Positions 43,401 through 53,039 of a DNA stretch of 64,000 nt are shown one piece after another. Under the pieces are notes generated by a model. The model saw only the letters and a program-made list of their open reading frames with translations. It did no database searches and was not told the DNA's origin. Every line of letters starts with the position of its first letter. Position 1 is the first letter of the stretch. Origin of the DNA: Brachycybe producta. Taxonomy: Eukaryota; Arthropoda; Diplopoda; Playtdesmida; Andrognathidae. The DNA lies in the NCBI GenBank assembly GCA_036925085.1, contig JAUPFP010000001.1, positions 11,795,854-11,859,853 on the forward strand, given 5' to 3'. Both the position numbers and the translations under genes were made by a program.

Positions 43401-45068
43401 CCTGATGTTAGAAAGCAATAACAGCAACCAGAATAAAAAAAAACTAGAAATCCACTTGAATCTGGTTTAATCCCGTTACAAATGGATTATTTCAGATAGG
43501 ATTAGAAATGAACAAATTAAAGTTCTCATGAAATTTCTATTATTCAAATGGCCGCCATTTTGTATGAATGATGACGCCAGCTTTAAATTCAATTGAAACT
43601 TTAATTTTCGTTTCATAAAAGGAAACGATTTTCTTTTTTTAAAAAAAACTCCGAGAATTCTAATTACTCTTTATGACAAATCAATCCGATCAAGGATAAT
43701 AACAGTACGCGCCACAAGAGGGCGTCGCATCGAAAGTCTGGCAGACCATTTTTTTTTTTTAAAGAAAATTGATTCAATTATCCCAAAAATGAAAATGTAA
43801 GAAATATTTCATTTTAACTTCTTTTGTTGCATAACCAAAAAAAAATGGGTTTTGGTGTTTCAAAGATATCAGCAAAATGAGATTCTGATGAATTTACAAT
43901 TAATTGGAAGGGGAGGCAGGGAGGTGCCTGTGACGTCACACTTTATTTTCTTCTTCACCTTGTGGAATACAAAACACCTTTTTTCAGATTGGCTAGGCAA
44001 AACTAATCGAAAAATGTGTTAAAAAAACGAAAGAAGTAGCAGTAAGGGACTCTCCCTCTCTCACCCACCTCACCCCTTTCTGCCGACTTCTCTGTTTGGC
44101 TTCCGTCCAAAATGATTAGGAAATTAATGTAGAGGGCAGCACTAGCGCAAATATCATAAATAACCTTTTAAAATAATATTTATACTCCAATATTGAAAAC
44201 TAACGAGTACTTAAGTGCTAAAATAAAAACCTAAAGTTGGAATAGCTAAATTCGACATGTGCTATAAACATTGTATAAAAGTGGTTGAAAACATGCTAAA
44301 TTAATAACAGCTAAACTAAACGAGGTTTAACCTAAAGGCCTATCTATGATGATTGGGGCACTTTTAGAGTTTTAGTTTTAAAATTTGTTCAGCTTTAATT
44401 GAGTTTCCAGAGCTTAAAATAATTTATTGTGTTCAGCAATTTTTTGCATTTATTTAGTCTCATTTTGTCTATCACATAATTGACTTTAGCATTTATATTA
44501 AGCTCTGGTCTAGTTTTAAATTAATTTAAATTAGTAGGTCACTGTAGGTACCACTTTGTTTTAGCTCTTAATTCGTTTAGCACTTGGTTCAGTTAAGCAT
44601 CTTTTTAGCATTTTACTTTTAGTCCGTTTAGGTTCTTGTTAAATAGCCTTAAAACCTTCAACCATTATCCTATTTGGTTTATGGTTAAATACTTTTTGTT
44701 TAAGCTCTAATAGAGTTTCATTTTTATTAGTTTGTAAGTTGTTTTTTCTCCCTTCACTATAACTAGTTATGAAGAAACCATTTACATTTGTTATAAATGA
44801 ATGAATTTACTTTTGTTCTCGATATTTTTTTGTCGGTAAGTCAAAGATGTTGCAATATTTTTTTTGTAGTTAATTTGAAAAGTGTAGCAATAGAAAGAGA
44901 GAGAGGGAGGAGAAAAAGAGAGAAGAGAGAGAGAGAGAGAGGGAGGAGAAAAAGAGAGAAGAGAGAGAGAGAGAGAGAGAGGGAGGAGAAAAAGAGAGAA
45001 GAGAGAGAGAGAGAGAGAGGGAGGAGAAAAAGAGAGAAGAGAGAGAGAGAGAGAGAGGGAGGAGAAAA

Positions 45069-45099
<31 letters not shown>

Positions 45100-45110
45100 G
45101 GAGGAGAAAA

Positions 45111-45148
<38 letters not shown>

Positions 45149-46263
45149 AGAAAAAGAGAGAAGAGAGAGAGAGAGGGAGGAGAAAAAGAGAGAAGAGAGA
45201 GAGAGAGAGAGAGGGAGGAGAAAAAGAGAGAAGAGAGAGAGAGAGAGGGAGGAGAAAAAGAGAGAAGAGAGAGAGAGAGAGAGAGGGAGGAGAAAAAGAG
45301 AGAAGAGAGAGAGAGAGAGAGGGAGGAGAAAAAGAGAGAAGAGAGAGAGAGAGAGGGAGGAGAAAAAGAGAGAAGAGAGAGAGAGAGAGGGAGGAGAAAA
45401 AGAGAGAAGAGAGAGAGAGAGAGAGGGAGGAGAAAAAGAGAGAAGAGAGAGAGAGAGAGAGGGAGGAGAAAAAGAGAGAAAAGAGAGAGAGAGAGGAAAA
45501 AAAGAGAGGGAAAGAGGGAGGAAAAAAAGAGAGAAGGGAGAGAGGGAGGAGAAAAAGAGAGGAGAGGGAGGAAAAAAAGAGAGGAGAGGGAGGAAAAAAA
45601 GAGAGGGAGAAAATGAGAGAGGGAGGAGAAAAAGAGAGGGAGGGAGGAGAAAAAGAGAGAGAGGGAGGAGAAAAAGAGAGAGGGAGGAGAAAAAGAGAGA
45701 GAGGGAGGAGAAAAAGAGAGAGAGGAGGAGAAAAAGAGAGAGAGGGAGGAGAAAAAGAGAGAGAGGGAGGAGAAAAAGAGAGAGAGGGAGGAGAAAAAGA
45801 GAGAGAGGGAGGAGAAAAAGAGAGAGAGGGAGGAGAAAAAGAGAGAGAGGGAGGAGAAAAAGAGAGAGAGGGAGGAGAAAAAGAGAGAGAGGGAGGAGAA
45901 AAAGAGAGAGAGGGAGGAGAAAAAGAGAGAGAGGGAGGAGAAAAAGAGAGAGAGGGAGGAGAAAAAGAGAGAGAGGGAGGAGAAAAAGAGAGAGAGGGAG
46001 GAGAAAAAGAGAGAGAGGGAGGAGAAAAAGAGAGAGAGAGGAGAAAAAGAGAGAGAGAGGAGAAAAAGAGAGAGAGAGGAGAAAAAGAGAGAGAGAGGAG
46101 AAAAAGAGAGAAAAGAGAGAGAGAGAGAGAAAAAGAGAGAAGAGAAAAAGAGAAGAGAGAGAGAGAGGAGAAAAAGAGAAGAGAGAGAGAGAGAGAGAGG
46201 ATAAAAAGAGAAAAGAGAGAGAGAGAGGAGAAAAAGAAAGAGAGAGAGAGAGAGAGAGGAGAA

Positions 46264-46296
<33 letters not shown>

Positions 46297-46300
46297 AGAA

Positions 46301-46338
<38 letters not shown>

Positions 46339-46452
46339 AAAAGAAAGAGAGAGAGAAAAAGAGAGAGAGAGGAGAAAAAGAGAAAAGAGAAAGAGAGAGA
46401 GAGAGGAGAAAAAGAGAGGAGAGGAAGGAGAAAAAGAGAGAGCAGAGAGGAG

Positions 46453-46489
<37 letters not shown>

Positions 46490-46648
46490 AGAGAAGAGAA
46501 AAAGAGAAGAGAGAGAGAGGAGAAAAAGAGAAGAGAGAGAGAGAGAGAGAGGATAAAAAGAGAAAAGAGAGAGAGAGGAGAAAAAGAAAGAGAGAGAGAG
46601 AGAGAGAGGAGAAAAAGAAAGAGAGAGAGAGAGAGAGAGAGAGGAGAA

Positions 46649-46681
<33 letters not shown>

Positions 46682-49600
46682 AGAAAAAGAAAGAGAGAGA
46701 GAGGAGAAAAAGAAAGAGAGAGAGAAAAAGAGAGAGAGAGGAGAAAAAGAGAAAAGAGAAAGAGAGAGGAGAAAAAGAGAGGAGAGGAAGGAGAAAAAGA
46801 GAGAAAGAGAGAGGAAGGAGAAAAAGAGAAAGAGAGAGGAAGGAGAAAAAGAAAGAGAGGAAGGAGAAGGAGAAAAAGAGAAAGAGAGAGGAAGGAGAAA
46901 AAGAAAGAGAGGAAGGAGAAGGAGAAAAAGAAAGAGAGGAAGGAGAAGGAGAAAAAGAAAGAGAGAGAGAGAGAGAGAGGGAGGAGAAAAAGAGAGAGGG
47001 AGGAGAAAAAGAGAGAGGGAGGAGAAAAAGAGAGGGGGAGGAGAAAAAGAGAGGAAGGAGAAAAAGAGAGGAAGGAGAAAAAGAAAGAGAGAGAGAGGAA
47101 GGAGAAAAAGAAAGAGAGAGAGAGAGAGGGAGGAGAAAAAGAGAGGAAGGAGAAAAAGAAAGAGAGAGAGAGAGGGAGGAGAGAGAGAGAGAGGGAGGAG
47201 AAAAAGAGAGGAAGGAGAAAAAGAAAGAGAGAGAGAGAGAGAGGGAGGAGAAAAAGAGAGGGAGGAGAGAGAGAGACAGAGAGGGAGGAGAGAGACAGAG
47301 AGGGAGGAGAAAAAAAGAGAGAGAGAGAGGGAGGAGAAAGAGGAGAGAGAGAGGGAGGAGAAAGAGGAGAGAGAGGGAGGAGAAAAAGAGAGAAGAGAGG
47401 GAGGAGAAAAAGAGAGAAGAGAGAGCGAAAAAAAGAGAAGAGGAGAGAAGAGAGAGAGAGAGAGATCCATTTATTTTACTATTTGAGTGATTTATTCAAC
47501 ATCCTTTTTTTTTCTTTGATTCGCTCATTAACTTCTTAATTACAGACTCAAATAATAAATATCCTGTATAAGTAATCCTGTTACAGCAGAAAAACTGTTA
47601 ATTATTACCAATAAGGACCCAATATCTGATTTTAAAAAAGAAGCATTTTATTAATAACGGGCCCAAAAATCAGACATTATATTATTTTATAAAATATTCT
47701 TTTTAAAATGTAAAAAGAATATTTTAGAGAGAGGGAATGGAGGAACAAAAAAACACAAAATTGCGACATCTACAAATTATAATTTGAGTTCATTATTATT
47801 ATGATCCATGCTGCGGATGCGTATACCGAGCATCTCTCTTCACCAGTCAATTACATGTATTCCTCATCACATATACATTCAAACATTTGCAAATGCGTTT
47901 AACGAGTATTTCTAATTTGCCATTCAAACTTTTACTATCTATTCCCGTGGGGGTTGTTGGTTCACTATCGGGTGCCTCCCCAGGTGGCGGATAGGGGAAT
48001 GCCCGCCAGATATGGAGGGTACTGAGGGCATAAAATACTCAGGGCAGACCAAAACCAAACCACGCCATTGCCGGTCTCCCAGCCCGGGTGCAAAAGTGGA
48101 GGGTCGACGTCAGGTTGGCAGCCGGTTGTAAAGATTTGCCAAAATATATATTGGTTCCAAATAGTATTCCGAATATGGCTAGGGCGTCCCCCGCCATAAG
48201 CGACGCGCAGCTGCAACGCCCAGTGGCTGTGACAAATTGGAAAGGGCTACCCCACAGTGGACGGGTGGGGCTAAAGAAGCGAGTCCAGCATCAACAACAA
48301 GGAGGTCTTGGAAGTAGTGGTAGAAGTGGAGGTACTAAACTTAGGTTTGGCACCTGGAATATAGGGAGTTTGACAGGGAAGACTAGGGAGTTATCTAGCG
48401 TGCTAAAGGCTAGGAGGGTAAATGTTGCATGTCTGCAGGAGACAAGATGGAAAGGTGATAAATCCAGGAACATTGGGGATGGGTACAAATTAATTTATGC
48501 CAGTAGTGAGGAGGGTAGAAATGGAGTGGCGATTGTCCTAGATCAGGAACTCGGGACATAGTGTGGTTGAGGTTAGGCAGATAAATAGTAGGCTGTTAGT
48601 AGTAAAGGTAGTTTGGGGTGGCATTGTTATAAATGTAGTTAGTGCATATGGCCCCCAGGTTGGATTAGATACAGCCAGGAAGCTAGCATTCTGGGAACAG
48701 TTTGATGACCTGATGTTGGGCCTGAGTAGGAAGGAACGGGTCATAATTGGTGGGGACTTTAAAGGACATGTAGGTAGAGGTAGGGAAGGGTATGAAGAGG
48801 TACATGGTGGGTGGGGCTATGGAGAGCGAAATAAAGCAGGGGAGAGTATCCTGGAGGCAGCAGTGGCACATAAGTTAATTTTAGCAAACACTATTCCAGA
48901 AGCGAGAGGAACATTTGATTACTTTTAAGAGCAGGGCAGGAGAATCCCAGATTGATCTCTTCATGATTCGGAGTGAGGATAGAAACGAGTGCAAGGATTG
49001 TAAAGTGATACCGAGTGAAAACTTAGCGGGACAACATAGGATAGTAGTGTTAGACCTAAAACCTAGGGGTGCAAAACAGGTGGTCAGACATAGAGGAGAG
49101 ACAGCAATTAGGTGGTGGGCATTACCAGACAAGGTGGAAGAGTTTAAGAAAATAGCAGGTAAGATAGCATGAGATTTAGATGGCACTGCAGGAGAGCTGT
49201 GGACAAGGGTAGCACAACAGATCCGTGATTGTGGAAACGAGGTACTAGGGACAGTACGAGTAGGGGTCTCGATTAGACAGAGAAACTTGGTGGTGGGATG
49301 AGGAGGTACAGATGGCAGTTAAAAAGAAGATGCTTTCAAGACTTGGTGGCACAATGGAAGCAGGGAGGCCCAACAGCAGGTAGCCTTAGCAAAGCATAAG
49401 AAATATGTGGACATGTATGCCAAGTTAGGTACCAGAGCAGGAGAAGTGGCAGTATATAGAATAGCTAGGGCTCGGGAGAATAAAGGCAGAGATATTGAAA
49501 AGGTGGTGAGTGTCAAGGATAATGGGGGCAACATATTGTGGGGTAGAGAGCCAGTACAGAACAGGTGGGAGGAATATTTTAGTAAGCTTATGAATGAGGG

Positions 49601-51957
49601 GGTAGAGCACGAGCCTTTCACTGGAAGAAATAATGATAGAGAAGTGGAGCAGGTTAGGGCTGAGGAAATTGTTCAGGCATTGTGAAAAATGAAGCTAGGG
49701 AAGGCTTTAAGGCCAGATGGGATACCAGTAGAGGTGTGGAAGGTCTTGGGGAATGTTGCCATTTCCTGGCTCACAAAGTTATTCAATAGATTGGCTATAG
49801 GGGATAGAATGCCAGGTGCATAGCGGGACAGCTGGTTAGTGCCTATTTTCAAAGGGAACGGTGATGTTCAGGAATGTGGGAACTATAGAGGTATTAAATT
49901 GATGAGTCATACGATGAAGCTGTCCGATAAAGTAATTGAAGCTCAACTATGGGGTAAAACTGCAATTGGGGGAAGTCAGTTTGGGTTTATGCCAGGAAAA
50001 TCCACAATGCACCCTATGTTTGCCGTAAGGCAAGTTATTGAGAAGTTTCGGGCTGCCAAGAAAGAGTTACACATGGTATTTATAGATCTAGAGAAAGCCT
50101 ATGACAGAGTGCCACGGAAATTATTGTGGGAGGTCTTACAGAAGAAGGGGGTGGGTGAGTTATATAGATATGGTGAAGGACATGTATAGTGAGTGTTAAG
50201 ACTGCCTGGGGGTTCTCTTGACAGTTTTCGTGTTAGGATGGGTGTGCACCAGGGCTCAGCACTTAGTCCATATCTATTTATTTTGGTCCTGGATGAGTTA
50301 CTGGCAGGGGTGATGCAGGAGGTCCCCTGGTGTATTCTGTTTGCAGATGACAGTCTTAGTTGGGAAATCCAAAATGGAACTCGAGATAAGGTTAGAGGAG
50401 ACTAGGAATGCCTTGGAATTAAAGGGGTTGAAAATAAGTAGGGCAAAAACGGAGTACAAGAAATTTCAGTGGGATGGGAAAGAACAGTTGAATGAGGGGA
50501 TTAGACTTGGGGACAGTTTAATGCAGCAGGTGCATAACTTCAAACATGTAGGATCCGTGCTGCAAGATGATGGGAGGACTTAGACATCACAAACCGGATA
50601 AAAGCAGGTTGGCATAGGTGGAGGCAGGCTAGTGGGGTTTTATGTGACAGGAAGTTACCTATAAAATTGAAGGGAAAGTTTTATTGAACAGTAGTCAGAC
50701 CAGCTATGTTGTATGGGTCAGAATGTTGGGCAATCAAGAAGGCGCATGAGGATAGAATGCAGGTAGCTGAGATGAGAATGCTAAGGTTTATGAGTGGGGT
50801 GACCAGAAGGGATAGGATCAGAAATGATTTTATTAGGGGTAGTGTATGGGTAACAAATATAGTAGAAAAGATGCAGGAAAATAGGCTGCGGTGGTTTGGG
50901 CATGTCCTCAGGAGCGGAGAAGATGGGCTGCTGAGGCAGACAATGAACTTAGACCTGGGAATAAAACGGGGTTGAGGAAGACCCAAGCAAACCTGGGATG
51001 TGGTAGTAAAACGGGATATGGTGGCATGTGGGGTCACTGGGGGCTTGGTGCAAAATCGGAACGAGTGAAGAGTTAGAACCAGCAAGGCCGACCCTGCTGC
51101 TTGCGGGATAAGGTACAGGAAATGATGATGATGATGACTTTTACTATCTATTATATCATAAGCATTCATACGTATGCGGATGCCGCATACGTATGAATGC
51201 ATCCAGGATGCGTATAACGAGCATTTAGTCACTATTGTCTATTGATCTTCATTTCAACATTTGGAAGGTACGCTCATTCCTACATTTACGTGTAAAAGAC
51301 AATAGAAATTCTTTCGATTAGCAACAACCGTTTAGCCTCTAACATGCGGCCGATTTCATAGGTTTTTTCGCCTTATTTCGCGTCTTCTTCACAACCTATG
51401 TAACAACTCCACATTCCCTTGGCTTGGAGGTTAGCAAGCAGATCCTAATAGTCTAAACATTATCCGAATTGGCAATATAAAAGCAGCATCTGCAACATCT
51501 GTTTCGCGCCGGCTCCAACCAGAATGCAAAGAGTCGATGACGTCATTATGGTAAGCAAGATGCTGTGTGTTAATCCCTGGATCTTTTCCGATCTCTGCGA
51601 TTTATTCCAAAAGATAAGCCACATATTTATACTTCGAGAAGAAAAAAAAAAGGCTTATGTAACGCGTTTTAAGCTCCACAATTTGCTAATCTTTGCATTT
51701 TAAAGCGCGTTTAAACGCCATTTGTCATGTAATCGCCACCTTTTTTTGCGTTGAAACTCAACGAGAAAGAAGAAGGGGGTGGAAGGAAAAAAAAGGAGGA
51801 GGGGAGGGTGGAACTTACCCCAACTGCTGCCGGTTCTTCCCATCACTTCTCCCGTTTCGCTGTTGTAGAAAAACAGCTTGAAACCTTCCCATTTTGTAAG
51901 CTGCGGTGGTGGTAAGTAGAATTCCTGTGTAGTTGGTGCTTTCTTCTCGATCGCCAT
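37225..51957 (-). CDS. ATP1B: Na+/K+-ATPase beta subunit, copy 1 (gene span)
   Basis: Five exons (51957-51819, 38823-38563, 38495-38320, 37675-37547, 37464-37225) join in phase to 945 bp, 314 residues, within the usual family length. Domains: cytoplasmic tail (1-about 47) ending in the family signature F-x2-F-x-Y-N ... MGRTGSSW; one membrane helix ([20 protein letters not shown]); an ectodomain with exactly six cysteines (VKPC, QVC, NCT, HPC, LSC, IEC), hence three disulfides, and N-glycosylation sites NCT and NGT. The protein partners the alpha subunit of the sodium pump at the plasma membrane. All four introns have GT-AG ends. Intron 1 is 12,995 bp and holds an RTE element and minisatellites; the others are 67, 644 and 82 bp. 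An AATAAA lies three bases after the stop. Confidence 0.93.
37547..37675 (-). CDS. ATP1B: Beta subunit copy 1, exon 4
   Basis: Acceptor AAAG|ATT, then [20 protein letters not shown], ending [10 protein letters not shown] before donor GTAAGA; 43 codons, phase 0 at both ends. Confidence 0.93.
38320..38495 (-). CDS. ATP1B: Beta subunit copy 1, exon 3
   Basis: Phase-1 start after [36 protein letters not shown] and [15 protein letters not shown]; donor GTACGG. Carries four of the six cysteines. Confidence 0.93.
38563..38823 (-). CDS. ATP1B: Beta subunit copy 1, exon 2 (membrane helix)
   Basis: After a pyrimidine-rich acceptor (TATAG) the split Ala codon is completed, followed by the membrane helix, [20 protein letters not shown] and [10 protein letters not shown], ending GAAC|GTACGT. 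261 bp, phase 1 to phase 1. Confidence 0.93.
39000..40106. other. Intron 1 of copy 1, 3' part: nothing recognised
   Basis: AT-rich, short random ORFs only. Confidence 0.5.
40107..40532. mobile_element. MITE-like element with terminal inverted repeats
   Basis: Left end GGCCCTACACGTAACGTTTA and the reverse complement of the right end (GGCCCTATACGTAACGTTTA) match at 19 of 20 positions over a 426-bp element with no coding capacity. A related internal copy (GGCCCTAGACATAACACG near 40223) suggests nesting. I could not define a clean target duplication. Confidence 0.7.
40897..41422. repeat. 32-bp composite minisatellite, block 1
   Basis: Alternating 16-bp half units, GCCAAACTGAATAAGC-like and GCCAAATGGAACAAAC-like. 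Two interruptions of CGCCAAAATGTGTGGTTAGG occur (near 40989 and 41238). ORFs here on the minus strand are a product of the repeat, not genes. Confidence 0.9.
41424..41793 (+). repeat. Interstitial telomere-type (TTAGG) array
   Basis: About 370 bp of TTAGG repeats, organised mostly as 15- and 20-bp higher-order units (GGTTAGGTTAGGTTAGGATT). TTAGG is the telomere repeat of most insects and many other arthropods. It is flanked on both sides by the 32-bp minisatellite. Confidence 0.85.
41876..42470. repeat. 32-bp composite minisatellite, block 2
   Basis: Same unit as block 1, more homogeneous, about 17 copies; the last part turns over in inverted orientation (CAGTTTGGCGTTTGTTC near 42435). A unique spacer, 41794-41875, with TCTATAAAAG separates it from the TTAGG array. 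Confidence 0.9.
42471..44894. other. Intron 1 stretch with CTCF-like sites
   Basis: No gene. Segment 42545-42660 is a diverged repeat of 51325-51460 (GTTTAGCCTCTA ... AACTCCACA ... GAGGCTA). Several AGGTGGCGC / AGAGGGCG-like sites are listed separately. Confidence 0.45.
43137..43150 (+). promoter_or_regulatory. CTCF-like motif
   Basis: ACACTAGGTGGCGC differs from the CTCF core consensus in one outer base and contains the AGGTGGCGC core used by insect CTCF. Weaker versions lie at 42884 (CCACCAGAGGTCGC), 43396 (minus strand, TCAGGGGGCG) and 43707 (CCACAAGAGGGCGT). Confidence 0.4.
44895..47466 (+). repeat. 2.6-kb almost pure purine (GA) tract
   Basis: Nested units of (GA)n, GGGAGGAGAAAAAG and similar, nearly 100% purine on the plus strand with only a handful of T or C. 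The frames are open on both strands for more than 860 codons only because purine triplets include no frequent stop; they are not genes. Such tracts can form triplex DNA. Confidence 0.95.
47467..47927. other. Intron 1 stretch, nothing recognised
   Basis: AT-rich; diverged short repeats around ATGCGTATAACGAGCA flank the RTE insertion site. Confidence 0.5.
47928..47943 (+). repeat. Target-site duplication, left copy (RTE)
   Basis: ACTTTTACTATCTATT, identical to 51137-51152. Confidence 0.95.
48088..49172 (+). pseudogene. RTE ORF: N-terminus and APE endonuclease
   Basis: Endonuclease blocks: [32 protein letters not shown] (catalytic Glu), [38 protein letters not shown] (Asn of the usual GDFNGH is Lys), [10 protein letters not shown] and [15 protein letters not shown]. 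Frame changes near 48562 and 48920 and a stop at 49170 interrupt it. All landmarks are of the RTE clade. About 100 residues of unknown function precede the endonuclease. Confidence 0.88.
49380..51060 (+). pseudogene. RTE ORF: reverse transcriptase and C-terminus
   Basis: Blocks: [107 protein letters not shown]; and the catalytic LFADDSL (both Asp kept). The C-terminal [18 protein letters not shown] and LRWFGHVLR follow, then GRPKQTWD. In-frame stops at 49683, about 49820, 50188 and 50581 and a frameshift near 50345 inactivate it. Confidence 0.9.
51137..51152 (+). repeat. Target-site duplication, right copy (RTE)
   Basis: Same 16 bp as 47928-47943. Confidence 0.95.
51162..51200. repeat. Perfect 18-bp-arm palindrome
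   Basis: GCATTCATACGTATGCGG, loop ATG, then the exact reverse complement. It lies 10 bp after the RTE target duplication. Confidence 0.95.
51325..51460. repeat. Diverged repeat shared with 42545-42660
   Basis: CCGTTTAGCCTCTA, ACCTATGTAACAACTCCACA and TTGGAGGTTAGCA match the order of blocks at 42545-42660; the ends are themselves inverted (TTTAGCCTC / GAGGTTA). Confidence 0.5.
51819..51957 (-). CDS. ATP1B: Beta subunit copy 1, exon 1
   Basis: ATG at 51957 in the context AAGAAGATGGCG; 46 codons plus one base. [19 protein letters not shown], then [14 protein letters not shown] and VMGRTGSSW, the cytoplasmic tail with the family signature. Donor G|GTAAGT. The upstream in-frame start at 52014 is less likely because the family tail begins near MAIEKK. 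Confidence 0.93.
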
Positions 51958-52071
51958 CTTCTTACTTGCAAAAACGTAAAAATTTTTACAAGGCTGCAGA
52001 ACTACCAACAACAAGCAACCAAGACACAGATGGAGAGAGAAAAATAGGTCGCCGTTGGAAAGCGAAAGGTC

Positions 52072-52079
52072 TATTTATA
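52072..52079 (-). promoter_or_regulatory. TATA box of beta-subunit copy 1
   Basis: TATAAATA on the minus strand about 115 bp upstream of the ATG, leaving room for a 5' UTR of roughly 85-90 bases. Confidence 0.6.
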
Positions 52080-52156
52080 ACCTTACTACTTCCTCATAGA
52101 CACGTATGTAGTGTCGCCGTCTAGCGACAGATCGATGTCATGAAAAAAACCTTTAG

Positions 52157-52180
52157 TGACGTCAAACTCCTCTGACGTCA
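52157..52180. promoter_or_regulatory. Two CRE sites (TGACGTCA)
   Basis: Perfect CREB/ATF palindromes at 52157-52164 and 52173-52180, 16 bp apart, about 80-100 bp upstream of the TATA box. They suggest cAMP- or stress-responsive control of the pump gene (inference). Confidence 0.65.
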
Positions 52181-52711
52181 CGATCGGGGTTTTCGGCGAT
52201 GACATCACCTGGCGCTAAATTCATACAGGATGTTTCTGTTCGTCAAACTTATTAACTTTATGGCCGAAATTCAAGCAGGAAACTTTGACTTGAACTTAAA
52301 TCCTATGAGCCAGGGTTGCAACATAGAAAGTAATAACTAGACTCAATGGAGTTCTTTCGTGTTGGAAACCTGACTTGAGGGTTCGAGTTGAAGCTCAAGT
52401 GCTAAGTGCTGAGCTTGAATTTTGGCTTAAGTAAGCTTTGTCTATGGTTAGAGGCTAGACAACGTTATGGTTGTCAGATTAAAAGATACACCCTTTGTAT
52501 TTGCTAACGCTCTGTAATGTTTTCTTGTAAAGTTTGCGAAATAAAAACTTTTTTTTCCATCGTCTTTTGTTTCCGTTCTTGTCCTTCACACACACACAAC
52601 GTTACAAAATGAAAAATCATATTAAAACCGTCTTATTAACTGTTGTAAAGGAAATGGAAAGCTGCAATTAATAATGTAACGAACCTGAAATCTTAGAGAC
52701 GACACCAAGGC

Positions 52712-52959
52712 GTTACTATAGCAACGCATCGTCTGCCCGTTCTTTCTTCTTCTTTTCACAGTCATAAAAATGGTTGTGAGTGGGCATCGGCATCACGACT
52801 GTTCCTTCCCACCCATTATTTTGTTAGCTTACAGCATGGTCGTCACCATGACAACATGATGTCATCTCTTCTCTTTTCTCTATAGTTTTTCTGCGCATGT
52901 GCGGCGCCGCCCCAGAATTTCAGTCGCTATTATGTCGTGACGCAGCTGCCGCCATTTTG
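52712..52959. promoter_or_regulatory. X-box, NRF1-like and YY1-like site cluster
   Basis: GTTACTATAGCAAC (52712-52725) and GTCACCATGACAAC (52842-52855) both fit the RFX X-box consensus; TGCGCATGTGCGG (52892-52904) is NRF1-like; GCCGCCATTTTG (52948-52959) is a YY1 site. The stretch is GC-richer than its surroundings. It could be a distal promoter of beta-subunit copy 1 or the promoter of a divergent gene not seen here. Confidence 0.45.
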
Positions 52960-53039
52960 AAATATATTACTCCTTGATATGTGTTCATCTGTGGCAACAG
53001 CAACGATTCAAAAGTTGGCAAATTGTAAAAATATAAAAG

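Larger units (their letters stand above)
47944..51136 (+). mobile_element. Full-length RTE-clade non-LTR retrotransposon
   Basis: A 3.2-kb element with a perfect 16-bp target-site duplication on both sides and an (ATG)n 3' tail, no poly(A), as is usual for RTE elements. It encodes one ORF with APE endonuclease and RT, now broken by about six stops and frameshifts. It lies in intron 1 of beta-subunit copy 1, on the opposite strand. The intact duplication implies a fairly recent insertion compared with the other elements. Confidence 0.93.

Noticed and set aside
44797-47490. 897-codon plus-strand and 866-codon minus-strand open frames
   Set aside because: They are produced by a GA-repeat tract; composition is Arg/Glu/Lys or Ser/Leu/Phe only and both strands are open at once.
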